In this document: one piece after another, positions 35,297-44,480 of the stretch
Layout of the letters: each line of letters opens with the position of its first letter
Numbering within the stretch: position 1 is the stretch's first letter
Source: CAIKMD01 sp963740675
Lineage (GTDB): Bacteria > Pseudomonadota > Alphaproteobacteria > ATCC43930 > CGMCC-115725
Assembly: GCA_963740675.1 (NCBI GenBank)
Contig: CAVUFS010000013.1
Coordinates: 146,188-210,187, forward strand
Reading direction: 5' to 3'
DNA length: 64,000 nt
Position numbers and translations under genes: made by a program
Notes under the pieces: generated by a model
Seen by the model: only the letters and a program-made list of their open reading frames with translations
Told to the model about the DNA's origin: nothing
Database searches by the model: none

Positions 35297-36172
35297 ATGC
35301 TTAAAGGATCGCTTGTCGCGCTTATTACCCCCTTCCGGGACGGGAAAGTCGACGAAAAGGCGTTCCAAAGCTTCGTCGACTGGCAGATCGACCAGGGGAC
35401 CGAGGGGGTCGTGCCCTGCGGGACGACCGGCGAGTCGCCAACTCTGAGCCATGCCGAGCATAAGCGGGTGGTCGAGCTATGTGTCGAGGTGGCCAAGGGC
35501 CGGGTGCCGGTGGTGGCCGGAGCGGGGTCGAACTCGACCGAAGAGGCGATCGATTTTACCCGCCACGCCAAGCAGGCGGGTGCCGACGCGGCCTTGGTGG
35601 TTACCCCCTATTACAACAAGCCAACTCAGGAAGGGCTCTATCAGCACTACAAGGCAATCGCCGAAGCGGTTGACCTGCCGATCATCATCTACAACATTCC
35701 GGCGCGCTGCGTGATCGATATGAGCGTCGCGACGATGGCGCGGCTCGCCAAGCTGCCGAACATCGTCGGTGTGAAGGACGCGACCAACGATCTGGCGCGA
35801 CCGCTGCGCACGCGCGCGACAATCGGCTCTGACTTCTCGATGCTTTCGGGCGAGGACGTCACAGCGATCGCCTTCATGGGGCAGAGCGGCGATGGCTGCA
35901 TCTCGGTCACCGCGAATGTCGCGCCCCGTGCCTGCGCCGATATGCACCAAGCATGGCGCCGCGGCGAGACCGCGGCAGCGATGAAGATCAACGAGCGCCT
36001 CCTGCCGCTGCACGACGCGCTCTTCTGCGAGACGAGCCCAGGGCCGGTGAAATACGCCTGCTCGCTGCTGGGTAAGTCGACGCCGGATGTGAGGCTCCCG
36101 TTGGTGCCTGCGAGCGCGCAGGCGCAAGAGCAGGTCCGTACGGCGATGCGCTCCGCCGGCGTCCTCAACTAG
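35297..36172 (+). CDS. dapA: 4-hydroxy-tetrahydrodipicolinate synthase
   Basis: 291 residues, AGGAGAAATAA ahead of the ATG. It has the DapA marks GTTGESPTLSH, the proton-relay Tyr in YNIPARC and the Schiff-base Lys in NIVGVKDATNDL. The enzyme condenses pyruvate with aspartate semialdehyde at the start of the lysine and meso-diaminopimelate pathway, thus feeding peptidoglycan synthesis. It is 15 bases upstream of smpB. Confidence 0.96.
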   Translation: MLKGSLVALITPFRDGKVDEKAFQSFVDWQIDQGTEGVVPCGTTGESPTLSHAEHKRVVELCVEVAKGRVPVVAGAGSNSTEEAIDFTRHAKQAGADAALVVTPYYNKPTQEGLYQHYKAIAEAVDLPIIIYNIPARCVIDMSVATMARLAKLPNIVGVKDATNDLARPLRTRATIGSDFSMLSGEDVTAIAFMGQSGDGCISVTANVAPRACADMHQAWRRGETAAAMKINERLLPLHDALFCETSPGPVKYACSLLGKSTPDVRLPLVPASAQAQEQVRTAMRSAGVLN

Positions 36173-36187
36173 CGCTGTCGGCGCCTC

Positions 36188-36655
36188 ATGGCGCTGCGTG
36201 GGGACGAGAAGTATGTCGCGCTCAACCGACGCGCACGACACGATTACCTGATTGAGGAAACGATCGAGGCCGGCATGCAATTGACCGGCACCGAGGTGAA
36301 GGTGCTGCGCCGAGGGCTTGCCAGCATTGCCGAAGCCTATGCAAGCGACGAAGGCGGCGAAATCTATCTCATCAACGCGAATTTCCCGGAATATCCGGCG
36401 GCGCGTTTCAATCACGAACCGCGGCGCAAGCGGCGCCTCTTGCTGCATCGGCGCGAGATCAACAAGCTTCTCGGCGTGATCAAGCGCGAAGGCATGACGG
36501 TGATTCCGCTCGCGATCTATTTCAACGAGCGTGGCCGAGCCAAGCTCGAGCTCGGTCTTGCCAAGGGTAAACGCAAATCCGATAAGCGCGAAGCGGAGAA
36601 GCAGCGCGATTGGCAGCGCAGCCGCGCCCGCATCATGCGGGCGCACAACGTCTAG
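36188..36655 (+). CDS. smpB: SsrA-binding protein
   Basis: 155 residues with all SmpB features: NRRARHDYLIEETIEAGMQLTG, GTEVKVLRRG and the C-terminal KRKSDKREAEKQRDWQR tail that enters the mRNA channel. SmpB delivers tmRNA to stalled ribosomes. The dapA-smpB pair is a conserved alphaproteobacterial neighbourhood. No ssrA gene was seen in the window. The stop overlaps that of the convergent UDG gene by four bases. Confidence 0.96.
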   Translation: MALRGDEKYVALNRRARHDYLIEETIEAGMQLTGTEVKVLRRGLASIAEAYASDEGGEIYLINANFPEYPAARFNHEPRRKRRLLLHRREINKLLGVIKREGMTVIPLAIYFNERGRAKLELGLAKGKRKSDKREAEKQRDWQRSRARIMRAHNV

Positions 36656-37311
36656 CGCGCGAACCTTTTATTCAACTCTTCGAAAACGGTTTCGAACATC
36701 TCGGTCGTCAGCCTGCCGGTGTTCGTGTTGTAGCGCGAGCAGTGATAGCTGTCGGCGAGAAGCTTGCCGTTCGGCAGCGCATGCATCGCGGCATGCTTGA
36801 ACGCGAAAGCAGATTTACGCTGTCCGAGAGCGGTCAGCACGGCGCCATGCGCGATCTGGCCAAGCGCCAGGATGGCGCGAAGCTTCGGCATCGCCGCGAT
36901 CTCGGCGACAAGAAATTGACGGCAGGTCGAGACTTCTTCGGGTAGCGGCTTGTTTTCGGGCGGCACGCAGCGTGCGGCGTTGCTCACACGGCAATCGATC
37001 AACGTCAGGCCATCGTGCTTGTGCTGAGCGTAATCGCCCCTCGCGAAGTTGAACTTTTTCAGCGTTGCATAGAGCAGGTCGCCGGCATAATCGCCGGTGA
37101 AAGGTCGGCCAGTGCGGTTGGCGCCTTTGAGCCCGGGGGCGAGCCCGACGATCAGCAGCCGCGCTGAGATATCGCCGAAAGAGGGAACGGGAGCATTGTG
37201 CCAATCGGCATGGGTGGCACGCTGCGCCATGCGGAAATCGACCAGGCGCGGACAAAGCGTACAATCATGGCCGGGAGCAGCTGCTGCCGGTTCGGGAGCG
37301 GCCGCGCTCAC
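36652..37311 (-). CDS. Uracil-DNA glycosylase, family 5 (UDGb-like)
   Basis: 219 residues from a GTG that overlaps the stop of the NYN gene (GTGA). It has the family 5 active-site loop LAPGLKGANRTGRPFTGD and the DNA-intercalating part HCSRYNTNTGR. Cys residues in CTLCPRL and further on (C107, C114 and C129 by my count) fit the 4Fe-4S cluster of this family. It removes uracil and other deaminated bases from DNA. It is co-transcribed with the upstream NYN gene. Confidence 0.92.
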   Translation of the reverse strand: MSAAAPEPAAAAPGHDCTLCPRLVDFRMAQRATHADWHNAPVPSFGDISARLLIVGLAPGLKGANRTGRPFTGDYAGDLLYATLKKFNFARGDYAQHKHDGLTLIDCRVSNAARCVPPENKPLPEEVSTCRQFLVAEIAAMPKLRAILALGQIAHGAVLTALGQRKSAFAFKHAAMHALPNGKLLADSYHCSRYNTNTGRLTTEMFETVFEELNKRFAR

Positions 37312-37901
37312 GCGTCGCTGTCGGAATATTGCTGCTGCGGCTCGCGGTGATGATTGCCGTTATGCGCACGCATGATTTGCGGCGCGAGGTCCTGCAGCTC
37401 AATGAAAACGTCGGCTTGGCGGCGCAATTCATCTGCCACCATCGGCGGGGTGGAACGAATTGTCGAGACAACCGTGACGCGTACTCCTTTGCGCTGAACG
37501 GCCTCGACCAGCCGGCGAAAATCGCCATCGCCCGAGAAGAGCACGATGTGATCGAGCGACTGGGCCATCTCCATAACGTCGATCGCAAGCTCGATATCCA
37601 TATTGCCTTTGAGCTTGCGGCGGCCCATCGCGTCGGTGAATTCCTTCGTCGGCTTCGTCACCATCGTATAGCCATTGTAGTCCAACCAATCGACGAGTGG
37701 ACGAAGCGGTGAATATTCCTGATCTTCGATCAACGCAGTGTAATAGAAAGCGCAAATCAGTCGGCCCTTCGAGCCGAAAAGCTGGAGCAAGCGCTTGTAG
37801 TCGATATCAAACGCAAGAGCGCGTGCGGCAGCATAAAGATTTGCGCCGTCGATGAACAAAGCAATGCGCTCTTCCGGGTAAAATAACATCCAGCACTCCA
37901 T
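37308..37901 (-). CDS. NYN-domain (LabA/DUF88) protein
   Basis: The frame opens at 37901; the ATG at 37887-37889 (MLFYPEERIALFIDGANLY, 193 residues) is the more likely start. The PIN-like NYN fold has its acidic site residues in IDGANLY, KGNMDIELAIDVMEMA and FSGDGDF. A 40-residue basic and Gln-rich tail follows. Such proteins are thought to be RNA nucleases of the LabA/MarF type. In related genomes the gene sits close to rpoZ and rsh; here an insertion separates them. Confidence 0.88.
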   Translation of the reverse strand: MECWMLFYPEERIALFIDGANLYAAARALAFDIDYKRLLQLFGSKGRLICAFYYTALIEDQEYSPLRPLVDWLDYNGYTMVTKPTKEFTDAMGRRKLKGNMDIELAIDVMEMAQSLDHIVLFSGDGDFRRLVEAVQRKGVRVTVVSTIRSTPPMVADELRRQADVFIELQDLAPQIMRAHNGNHHREPQQQYSDSDA

Positions 37902-38048
37902 TCACCTACTCGCGATGAACGCATATCATTTGCTCGCGTTGCGTCAAGCGGGCGAACGCGCAGGATGACGGTCTTTCTTCGTTGTCATGAATAACGTAAA
38001 AGATAGGTGTAAAAGTTTATCGCGCACCCGTATCTGGCGAGTGTGAGG

Positions 38049-38103
38049 CGATAAGATAAGATAATAAGATAAGACAATAAGACGATAGTGAGAGACGATA
38101 AGA
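38049..38103 (+). repeat. GATAA-type short tandem repeat
   Basis: A low-complexity stretch of GATAAG and AATAAG units (for example GATAAGATAAGATAATAAG, then AAGACAATAAGACGATAG) lies just upstream of the truncated binding-protein gene. It is unlike the surrounding sequence. Its length could vary by slipped-strand mispairing and change spacing in the promoter. Confidence 0.7.
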
Positions 38104-38116
38104 AGGGAGGCAGTTC

Positions 38117-38372
38117 ATGCAAAGGCGACGTGCCGCGCACGGAGCGCTTTTCGCATTCGGTGTCGTTGCCGTGATTCTCCCAACGCCTCCTGCAGCGGCC
38201 CTCGACAAAGTAAAGGTCGGCATCCCGGCGACCGAAGCGTTCTCTTTTATGGCCGTCGATTTCGGGAACGATCGCGGCGTCTACGCCAAGAACGGTGTCG
38301 AGGTTGAGCGCGTGGTCTCCTCGGCAGTGCTAAGTTGCACCAGGCTTTGAGAGCTAGCGCGCTCTTTCGTTT
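38117..38372 (+). pseudogene. Truncated, frameshifted duplicate of the adjacent binding-protein gene
   Basis: The frame 38117-38350 encodes a signal peptide and VKVGIPATEAFSFMAVDFG, matching the next gene (LRIGIPSTEAFSFMPVDFG). After VERVV the frame slips: shifted by one base, the DNA reads LGSAKLHQAL against LGSGKLHQGM in the intact copy. Similarity then stops. It is a remnant of a tandem duplication that lost its last 85 percent. Confidence 0.85.
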
Positions 38373-38446
38373 TGGGTGCCTCGATGCTGACCCGACCTGA
38401 CGAAATGCTATACCAGACGATATCTGCCCAAGATGTGAGCCCCGCC

Positions 38447-39412
38447 ATGCGGATTTTGCTGCGCCGCTGCGCTTTTGTCTTCTCGGTTTGGTTCGGCTTC
38501 TCGATGCCGGCATTGGCCGAGGATCATCTGCGCATCGGTATTCCCTCGACGGAAGCCTTCTCCTTTATGCCGGTCGATTTCGGTGTTTCGCTCGGTATCT
38601 TTCAACGCAACGGCGTGATGATCGAGAAGATCGTTCTTCTCGGCAGCGGCAAGCTTCATCAGGGCATGATCGCGGATTCGATCGACATTGCTGTTGGGGC
38701 AGGGACCGATTTCGCTTTCCTCATTAAGGGCGCGCCGGAGATCGGCGTTGCCGCAATGGCAGGGCCGCCGCTGCTTTTGGGCGTCAACGTGCCCTATGAC
38801 TCGCTGGCGCAAGGTCCCGACGATCTCAAAGGCAAATTGATCGGCGCAGCGAGTACTGGCTCGCTTACGGATTGGTTGGCGCATCGATTGGCGCAGACAC
38901 GGCATTGGGGGCCGGACGATCTGCACGTCGTCGCAATCGGCGCGGATAAGACCACTATCACCGCGGCGCTTGTCACGCATCAGATCGACGCCGCGGTAAG
39001 CGCTTCGGCGCTCGGCTTCGAACTGGCGGAGACGAAGCGCGGGCGTCTTTTGTTGCCCGCCTCCGCCATCGTCGGCGATTTCCTCACCCATGCGATCTTT
39101 GCGACGGACAAGATCGTTCGCGACAATCCCAATGCAGTACGGGCTTTCCTCAAAGGCTGGTTCGAGACCATCGCCTATGAGCGAGCTCATCGCGACGAAA
39201 CGATCGCTTACGCGGTGACCGCCGTGCGCCGCTCCGCCGCGGTCGAGGCGCAGGAATATGACACGGTAATGCCGATGTATTCGGCCAACGGAAAATTCCC
39301 GGCGAGCGGTCTTGACGTGGTGCGTCAATCCTTTGTCGAGATGAAGATCCTCGATAGCGCGCCTGATCTTACGAAGTACTATACGGAAGAATTCCTGCCC
39401 AACGCGAAATAA
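38447..39412 (+). CDS. ABC substrate-binding protein (NMT1/THI5-like)
   Basis: 321 residues from the ATG at 38447, chosen because a signal peptide begins there (MRILLRRCAFVFSVWFGFSMPALA); the frame itself is open from 38372. The mature part has HLRIGIPSTEAFSF, LGSGKLHQGMIADSIDIAVGAG and KLIGAASTGSLTDWL, the type II binding fold of nitrate/taurine-like receptors. No ATPase or permease is next to it, so it must use a transporter encoded elsewhere or serve as a sensor. It and its neighbours are inserted into the conserved housekeeping block. Confidence 0.87.
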   Translation: MRILLRRCAFVFSVWFGFSMPALAEDHLRIGIPSTEAFSFMPVDFGVSLGIFQRNGVMIEKIVLLGSGKLHQGMIADSIDIAVGAGTDFAFLIKGAPEIGVAAMAGPPLLLGVNVPYDSLAQGPDDLKGKLIGAASTGSLTDWLAHRLAQTRHWGPDDLHVVAIGADKTTITAALVTHQIDAAVSASALGFELAETKRGRLLLPASAIVGDFLTHAIFATDKIVRDNPNAVRAFLKGWFETIAYERAHRDETIAYAVTAVRRSAAVEAQEYDTVMPMYSANGKFPASGLDVVRQSFVEMKILDSAPDLTKYYTEEFLPNAK

Positions 39413-39423
39413 GGAAAAGCGCC

Positions 39424-40413
39424 ATGCCGTCGAAGCTGAAAATCACCCTGACCTGCGGCGATTACGAGATCGTTCGTCCGCTGAAAGAAGGTCGCGTTGA
39501 GGCCGACGGCATCGATTTGACCATGCTCTGCGCGACCTCGTCGCGCGATCGGCATTGGCGGTTGGACCGCAATGCCGAATGCGATGCCGGCGAGTTCAAT
39601 CTCTGCGGCTACTACATGGCCCGCGACCGCGGCCATCCTTATATCGGGCTACCGATCTTCCTCCATCGCCGCTTCCGCCATGGCTTCATCTTCGTCAACG
39701 CCGCGAAGGGCATCAAAAAGGCGTCGGATCTCAAAGGCGGCAAATTCGGCTGCAGCGGCGGCATGCTCGCCGCGGCCTGCACTTGGCTACGCGGCACACT
39801 GGGCGAGCATTATGGTCTCTCGCATAAGGATGTGAAATGGCTGACCGACCGGCCGCACGATATTCCTTTCGCGCATCAGGAAGGCTTCGATATCGAGATC
39901 ATCAAGGAGGGCAAGAGCGTCGAAGAGCGGCTGCTCGACGGCGAGATTGATGCGATGATGTCGGCCGGCATTCCCGAGCCTCTGCTGCGCGGCGACAAGC
40001 GCATCGCGCGGCTCTTTCCCGATTATAAGCAGGCGGAGATCGACTATTACCAGAAGACGCAGATCTTCCCGATCATGCACACGCTGATCATCAAGCAAGA
40101 GATCGTCGAGAAGAACCCGTGGGTGCCGGAGAACCTCGCTTACGCCTTCAATGAATCGAAGAAAATCGCGCTCCAGCATCTGCGCAATCCGCGCATCCTG
40201 CCGCTCGCCTTCTATATGAACAGCATGGAAGAGCAGAACCGGCTGTTGGGCCGCGATCCGTGGCAATACGGGCTCAACGACATCAACCGCAACAACGTCG
40301 CGACCGCGCTGCGCTACACCTATGAACAGGGGTTGATGGCAAAGCCGCATTCGGTCGATGAGATGTTCCACGGGATCGACGATTGGGCTTGGACGGGTAC
40401 GGAGGGCGTCTGA
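39424..40413 (+). CDS. 4,5-dihydroxyphthalate decarboxylase-like / binding-fold protein
   Basis: 329 residues without a signal peptide. It resembles the Pht5/4,5-dihydroxyphthalate decarboxylase group, which shares the fold of ABC receptors: LTCGDYEIVRPLKEGRVEADGID at the start, LPIFLHRRFRHGFIFVN, and an FNESKKIALQHL segment near 248. In phthalate degradation this enzyme removes one carboxylate to give protocatechuate. Being cytosolic and 11 bases downstream of a binding protein, it may process the imported substrate. Whether it is a decarboxylase or only a binding protein cannot be told. Confidence 0.8.
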   Translation: MPSKLKITLTCGDYEIVRPLKEGRVEADGIDLTMLCATSSRDRHWRLDRNAECDAGEFNLCGYYMARDRGHPYIGLPIFLHRRFRHGFIFVNAAKGIKKASDLKGGKFGCSGGMLAAACTWLRGTLGEHYGLSHKDVKWLTDRPHDIPFAHQEGFDIEIIKEGKSVEERLLDGEIDAMMSAGIPEPLLRGDKRIARLFPDYKQAEIDYYQKTQIFPIMHTLIIKQEIVEKNPWVPENLAYAFNESKKIALQHLRNPRILPLAFYMNSMEEQNRLLGRDPWQYGLNDINRNNVATALRYTYEQGLMAKPHSVDEMFHGIDDWAWTGTEGV

Positions 40414-40428
40414 CCCGGGCGAGTGGCG

Positions 40429-40920
40429 ATGATCCTCATCGCCCTCGGCGCCAATTTGTCGAGCCCGGCAGGTGGGCCGCAGCAAACATTGGAAGCGGCG
40501 CTCAAGCGGCTTGAGGAGAGCGGCATCCATATCGCTGCTCGTTCGCGCTGGTATCGCACTGCGCCGGTACCGGTTTCGGATCAGCCGTGGTTTGTGAATG
40601 GCGTCGCGCGGGTCGAAACGACGCTGGAGCCGGCAGCGCTGCTGGCATTGCTCCGGCAAGTCGAACAAGCCTTTGGACGGCGACGGACGATGCCAAATGC
40701 GGCCCGAACGCTCGATCTCGATATCGTCGATTACGATAACCGCGTCGAAAATACCCCTGAACTAATCCTGCCGCATCCTCGGATGCAGGATAGGGCCTTC
40801 GTTTTGCTGCCTTTGGCGGAAATAGCCCCTGCTTGGCGGCACCCAATCCTGGGCAAAACGGTCGAAAACCTGATTTCGGCTCTACCGCCGGAGCAAAAAG
40901 CAGAGCCCCTCGACGCCTAA
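40429..40920 (+). CDS. folK: 6-hydroxymethyl-dihydropterin pyrophosphokinase
   Basis: 163 residues from the ATG at 40429, with GGGCGAG five bases upstream; a GTG at 40423 is possible. HPPK motifs are present: LGANLSSPAGG, SRWYRTAPVP, NGVARVETTLEP and RTLDLDIVDYD, followed by LPHPRMQDRAFVLLPLAEIAP. It pyrophosphorylates the pterin made by FolB for use by FolP. It lies directly before rpoZ. Confidence 0.95.
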   Translation: MILIALGANLSSPAGGPQQTLEAALKRLEESGIHIAARSRWYRTAPVPVSDQPWFVNGVARVETTLEPAALLALLRQVEQAFGRRRTMPNAARTLDLDIVDYDNRVENTPELILPHPRMQDRAFVLLPLAEIAPAWRHPILGKTVENLISALPPEQKAEPLDA

Positions 40921-41031
40921 CCGACAAATTGCCCGGAAAACCCAGGCTTTTGGTAGGAAACCCCGTTGCGGTGCCGCATCCCGCCCCATATATTGAGCAA
41001 CTTGAAATATTCTTGCCGGAGATTTCAGTAG

Positions 41032-41490
41032 ATGGCTCGCGTCACCGTCGAAGATTGCGTCCTCAAAGTCCCGAATCGCTTCGAGTTGGTCCTGCTGGCT
41101 GCTCAGCGCGCGCGCGACATTGCCTCGGGCGCGCCGCTCACACTCGATCGCGACAATGACAAGGGTCCGGTCGTTGCGTTGCGCGAAATCGCCGACGTGA
41201 CCATTCCGCTCGAAAATCTGCAGAACAACGTCATCAAAAGCATGCAGAAGCATGTTGAGATCGACGAGCCCGAGGAAGACCACGATGTCGAGATCGGCGC
41301 GCCGGCCAATTGGGCGGGCGACCTAGCGCCGATGGGCGATGAAGAGGGCGATGCCGGCGATGAAGCGTCGGCCGAAGATGAGATGGCGGAAGACATGCTC
41401 GAGGCGAGCGACGAATCCGGTATGGGCGAGGACGACGTCATGCCCGACGAGCCGGAGGGCGACGGCGAGCCGGACGACAAAATCGAGTAG
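41032..41490 (+). CDS. rpoZ: RNA polymerase omega subunit
   Basis: 152 residues. The start MARVTVEDCVLKVPNRFELVLLAAQRAR and the following VALREIAD are the conserved omega core that braces beta prime. After residue 75 the protein has a long acidic tail (EEGDAGDEASAEDEMAEDMLEASDES-like), longer than in E. coli and typical of alphaproteobacteria. Omega also takes part in binding ppGpp, which fits its position just upstream of the ppGpp synthetase gene. Confidence 0.96.
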   Translation: MARVTVEDCVLKVPNRFELVLLAAQRARDIASGAPLTLDRDNDKGPVVALREIADVTIPLENLQNNVIKSMQKHVEIDEPEEDHDVEIGAPANWAGDLAPMGDEEGDAGDEASAEDEMAEDMLEASDESGMGEDDVMPDEPEGDGEPDDKIE

Positions 41491-41494
41491 CTGA

Positions 41495-43702
41495 ATGCCA
41501 GGCGGCGAAACGCTCACTCGCGCCGCCCCTCCAGCGCCGACTGGCGCGCCCGAAGGGCGTGCCCCGATCATGCGCCAGTTCGAGCTGGTCGAGCGCGTTA
41601 AATCGTACGATCCGAATGCCGATGAAGATGCGCTGAACCGCGCCTATGTGTTCTCGACCAAGGCGCATGGCTCGCAACTTCGCGCCTCGGGCGATCCTTA
41701 TTTTTCTCATCCCGTCGCGGTCGCCGGCATCCTTTCGAGCATGAAGCTCGACGGTGCGTCGATCATTACCGGTCTGCTGCACGATACGGTCGAGGATACG
41801 CTCGCAACGCTCGACGATATCGAGAAGCTCTTTGGGCCCGAAATCGCGCGGTTGGTCGATGGCGTGACCAAGCTGTCGCGGCTCGAGCTGCAATCCGACC
41901 AGACCCGCCAGGCAGAGAATTTCCGCAAGCTCGTTCTCGCGATGTCGGAAGACATCCGCGTGCTCCTGGTGAAGCTCGCCGATCGCCTGCACAATATGCG
42001 GACGCTACGCTTCATCAAGACTGCCGATAAACGCCGCCGTATCGCGCGCGAGACGATGGAGATCTACGCGCCGCTTGCCGAGCGTATCGGCATGCATGAG
42101 ATGAAGGATGAGCTCGAAGATCTTGCTTTCGGCGAGCTTTATCCCGAAGCGCGCGAAGGCATCAAGACGCGGCTCGCTTTCCTCAAGGATAAGGGTGGCG
42201 ATATCGTTGCACGCGTGCTGCGCGAATTGACACAGACACTTAAAGAAGGCGGCGTCGACGCCGAGCTGTCGGGGCGCGAGAAATCGCCCTATTCGATCTG
42301 GCGCAAGATGCAGCGCAAGAATGTCGGCTTCGAGCAACTCTCCGACATCATGGCGTTCCGTATTGTCGTCGAGGATATCGGCGCTTGCTATCACGCGCTT
42401 GGCGTCGTGCACAGCAAATATCCAGTCGTGCCCGGCCGCTTCAAGGATTACATCTCAACCCCGAAAGCGAACAATTACCGCTCGCTCCACACCGGCGTGA
42501 TTGGTCCGGAGCGGCAACGAGTCGAATTGCAGATTTGCACACGCGAGATGCATGAGGTCGCCGAGCTCGGCGTCGCGGCGCATTGGGTCTACAAGCAATC
42601 GGCACAGCAAGCGACCGAAGGTCGGCAGTATCGCTGGTTGCGCGAGCTCCTTGATATTCTTGAACACGCATCCGATCCGCAGGAATTCCTCGAGCACACC
42701 AAGCTCGAGATGTTTCAGGATCAGGTCTTCTGCTTCACGCCGAAAGGCGATCTTATCGAATTGCCGCGCGGTTCGACGCCCGTCGATTTCGCTTACGCTG
42801 TCCATTCCGAGATTGGCGACACCTGCGTTGGTGCGAAGGTCAACGGCAAGCTCGTGCCATTGCGCACGACGCTGGGCAACGGCGATCAGGTCGATATCGT
42901 CACCTCGAAAGCGCAGACGCCGTCGCCGACATGGGAACGCTTCGTCGTTTCAGGCAAAGCGCGGGCGCGCATCCGCCGCTTCGTGAGGACGCAGCAGCGC
43001 CAGCAATATCTCGATCTCGGCAAAGCAATTTTGCAAAAAGCCTTCCGCCAAGAAGGTCACGATCTGATCGAGAAAGCGCTGAACGAAGTTCTCAGCACCT
43101 TCAACGTCCAGACGCCCGATGATCTTTATGTCGCCGTGGGCGAGGGGCTGCATACTGGCCGTGAAGTGGTGCATGCGCTGCATCCGCCGAAACCCGAGCA
43201 GCGCGCGGCGAAAGTCGTTCCGCTCGCGACGGCGCGCGGTAAAAAGCCTGAAAACGCGGTGCCGATCCGCGGCCTCATTCCGGGCATGGCGGTGCATTAC
43301 GCCGGCTGTTGCCATCCGCTCCCCGGCGACCGCATCGTCGGCATTGTCACGACCGGAAAAGGCGTGACAATCCATACGATCGATTGCGAGACGCTGGCAA
43401 CTTTCGCCGAAACGCCCGAGCGCTGGCTCGACGTCGCCTGGGATGATGATGCGTCCGCCGGTGCGCATGTCGGCCGCGTCAATGTCACGCTTGGCAACGA
43501 GCCGGGCAGTCTCGGCAGTCTTACCACGGTGATAGGCAAGGGCGGCGGCAATATCACCAATCTGAAGATCACGAACCGTTCGCTCGATTTCTTCGAGATC
43601 CTTGTCGATATCGAAGTGCAGAATTTGCGGCACCTGACGAATATCATTGCCGCGCTGCGGGCGACGCCGGTGATCAACTCGGTCGAGCGCGCCCGAGGAT
43701 AA
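41495..43702 (+). CDS. rsh: Bifunctional (p)ppGpp synthetase/hydrolase
   Basis: 735 residues if started at 41495; homology to other Rsh proteins begins at the second Met (41570, MRQFELVERVKSYDPNADED), so the first 25 residues may not be translated. The HD hydrolase site is intact (HPVAVAG and HDTVEDT), followed by the synthetase domain (YSIWRKMQRKNVGFEQLSDIMAFRI, ANNYRSLHTGVIG), a TGS domain and a C-terminal ACT domain. It makes and degrades the alarmone ppGpp. It is the only Rsh protein seen in the window. Confidence 0.96.
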   Translation: MPGGETLTRAAPPAPTGAPEGRAPIMRQFELVERVKSYDPNADEDALNRAYVFSTKAHGSQLRASGDPYFSHPVAVAGILSSMKLDGASIITGLLHDTVEDTLATLDDIEKLFGPEIARLVDGVTKLSRLELQSDQTRQAENFRKLVLAMSEDIRVLLVKLADRLHNMRTLRFIKTADKRRRIARETMEIYAPLAERIGMHEMKDELEDLAFGELYPEAREGIKTRLAFLKDKGGDIVARVLRELTQTLKEGGVDAELSGREKSPYSIWRKMQRKNVGFEQLSDIMAFRIVVEDIGACYHALGVVHSKYPVVPGRFKDYISTPKANNYRSLHTGVIGPERQRVELQICTREMHEVAELGVAAHWVYKQSAQQATEGRQYRWLRELLDILEHASDPQEFLEHTKLEMFQDQVFCFTPKGDLIELPRGSTPVDFAYAVHSEIGDTCVGAKVNGKLVPLRTTLGNGDQVDIVTSKAQTPSPTWERFVVSGKARARIRRFVRTQQRQQYLDLGKAILQKAFRQEGHDLIEKALNEVLSTFNVQTPDDLYVAVGEGLHTGREVVHALHPPKPEQRAAKVVPLATARGKKPENAVPIRGLIPGMAVHYAGCCHPLPGDRIVGIVTTGKGVTIHTIDCETLATFAETPERWLDVAWDDDASAGAHVGRVNVTLGNEPGSLGSLTTVIGKGGGNITNLKITNRSLDFFEILVDIEVQNLRHLTNIIAALRATPVINSVERARG

Positions 43703-43706
43703 TCCG

Positions 43707-44480
43707 ATGGTCGGCGGTCAATCAGGTGGGCGCAAGCTGCGTCTCGGCGTCAACATCGATCACGTCGCAACAATTCGCAATGCGCGCGGCGGCAAGCTTC
43801 CCGATCCGATCCGGGCCGCGCGCCTCGCCGAGCAGGCTGGTGCTGACGGCATCACCGCGCATTTGCGCGAGGATCGCCGCCATATCAGCGACGACGATAT
43901 CGCGCGGCTGGCACGCGAGCTGACGGTACCGCTCAATCTGGAAATGGCGGCGACCGATCAGATGCTTGCGATCGCGCTAAACCACAAACCGCATGCAGCG
44001 TGTCTGGTGCCGGAACGACGTGCGGAGCTCACGACCGAAGGTGGGCTCGATGTTGCGGGCGTGACGGATCGGCTCGCGTCTTTCGCCGCGCAGCTCTCGC
44101 AAGCTGGAATCCGCGTATCGCTTTTCATCGATCCGGAACCGAAGCAACTTGAGGCGGCAAAAACCGTCGGCGCTCCGGTCGTCGAGTTGCATACCGGCGC
44201 TTATTGCGAAGCGGAGGGCGCGGCGCGCAGCGCTGAATTGCAGCGCATCGTCGACGCCGCCGCCCTCGCTGAAGCGCTCGGTCTCGAATGTCATGCGGGG
44301 CACGGTCTCGGCTTCGAGACGGTTGGCGCGATTGCTGCGATCCCGACAATCGTCGAGCTCAATATCGGTCATTTCCTGATCGGCGAAGCGATCTTCGGCG
44401 GTCTCGACAGCGCGATCCGTCGCATGCGCGCATTGATGGAGCAGGGCCGCGCCGGCGCGCTCGGCGTCAAGACAGCGTGA
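43707..44480 (+). CDS. pdxJ: Pyridoxine 5'-phosphate synthase
   Basis: 257 residues. Signature parts LRLGVNIDHVATIRNARGG, GITAHLREDRRHISDDDI, NLEMAATDQM and HAGHGLGFETVG are all present. It makes pyridoxine 5'-phosphate from 1-deoxyxylulose 5-phosphate and an amino-ketone, the last ring-forming step of vitamin B6 synthesis. It overlaps acpS by four bases (GTGA). Confidence 0.97.
   Translation: MVGGQSGGRKLRLGVNIDHVATIRNARGGKLPDPIRAARLAEQAGADGITAHLREDRRHISDDDIARLARELTVPLNLEMAATDQMLAIALNHKPHAACLVPERRAELTTEGGLDVAGVTDRLASFAAQLSQAGIRVSLFIDPEPKQLEAAKTVGAPVVELHTGAYCEAEGAARSAELQRIVDAAALAEALGLECHAGHGLGFETVGAIAAIPTIVELNIGHFLIGEAIFGGLDSAIRRMRALMEQGRAGALGVKTA

Noticed and set aside
41495..41569. N-terminal 25 residues of Rsh as a functional extension
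   Set aside because: Family homology starts at the second Met and the segment is Pro/Ala-rich with a weak ribosome site; start choice left open.
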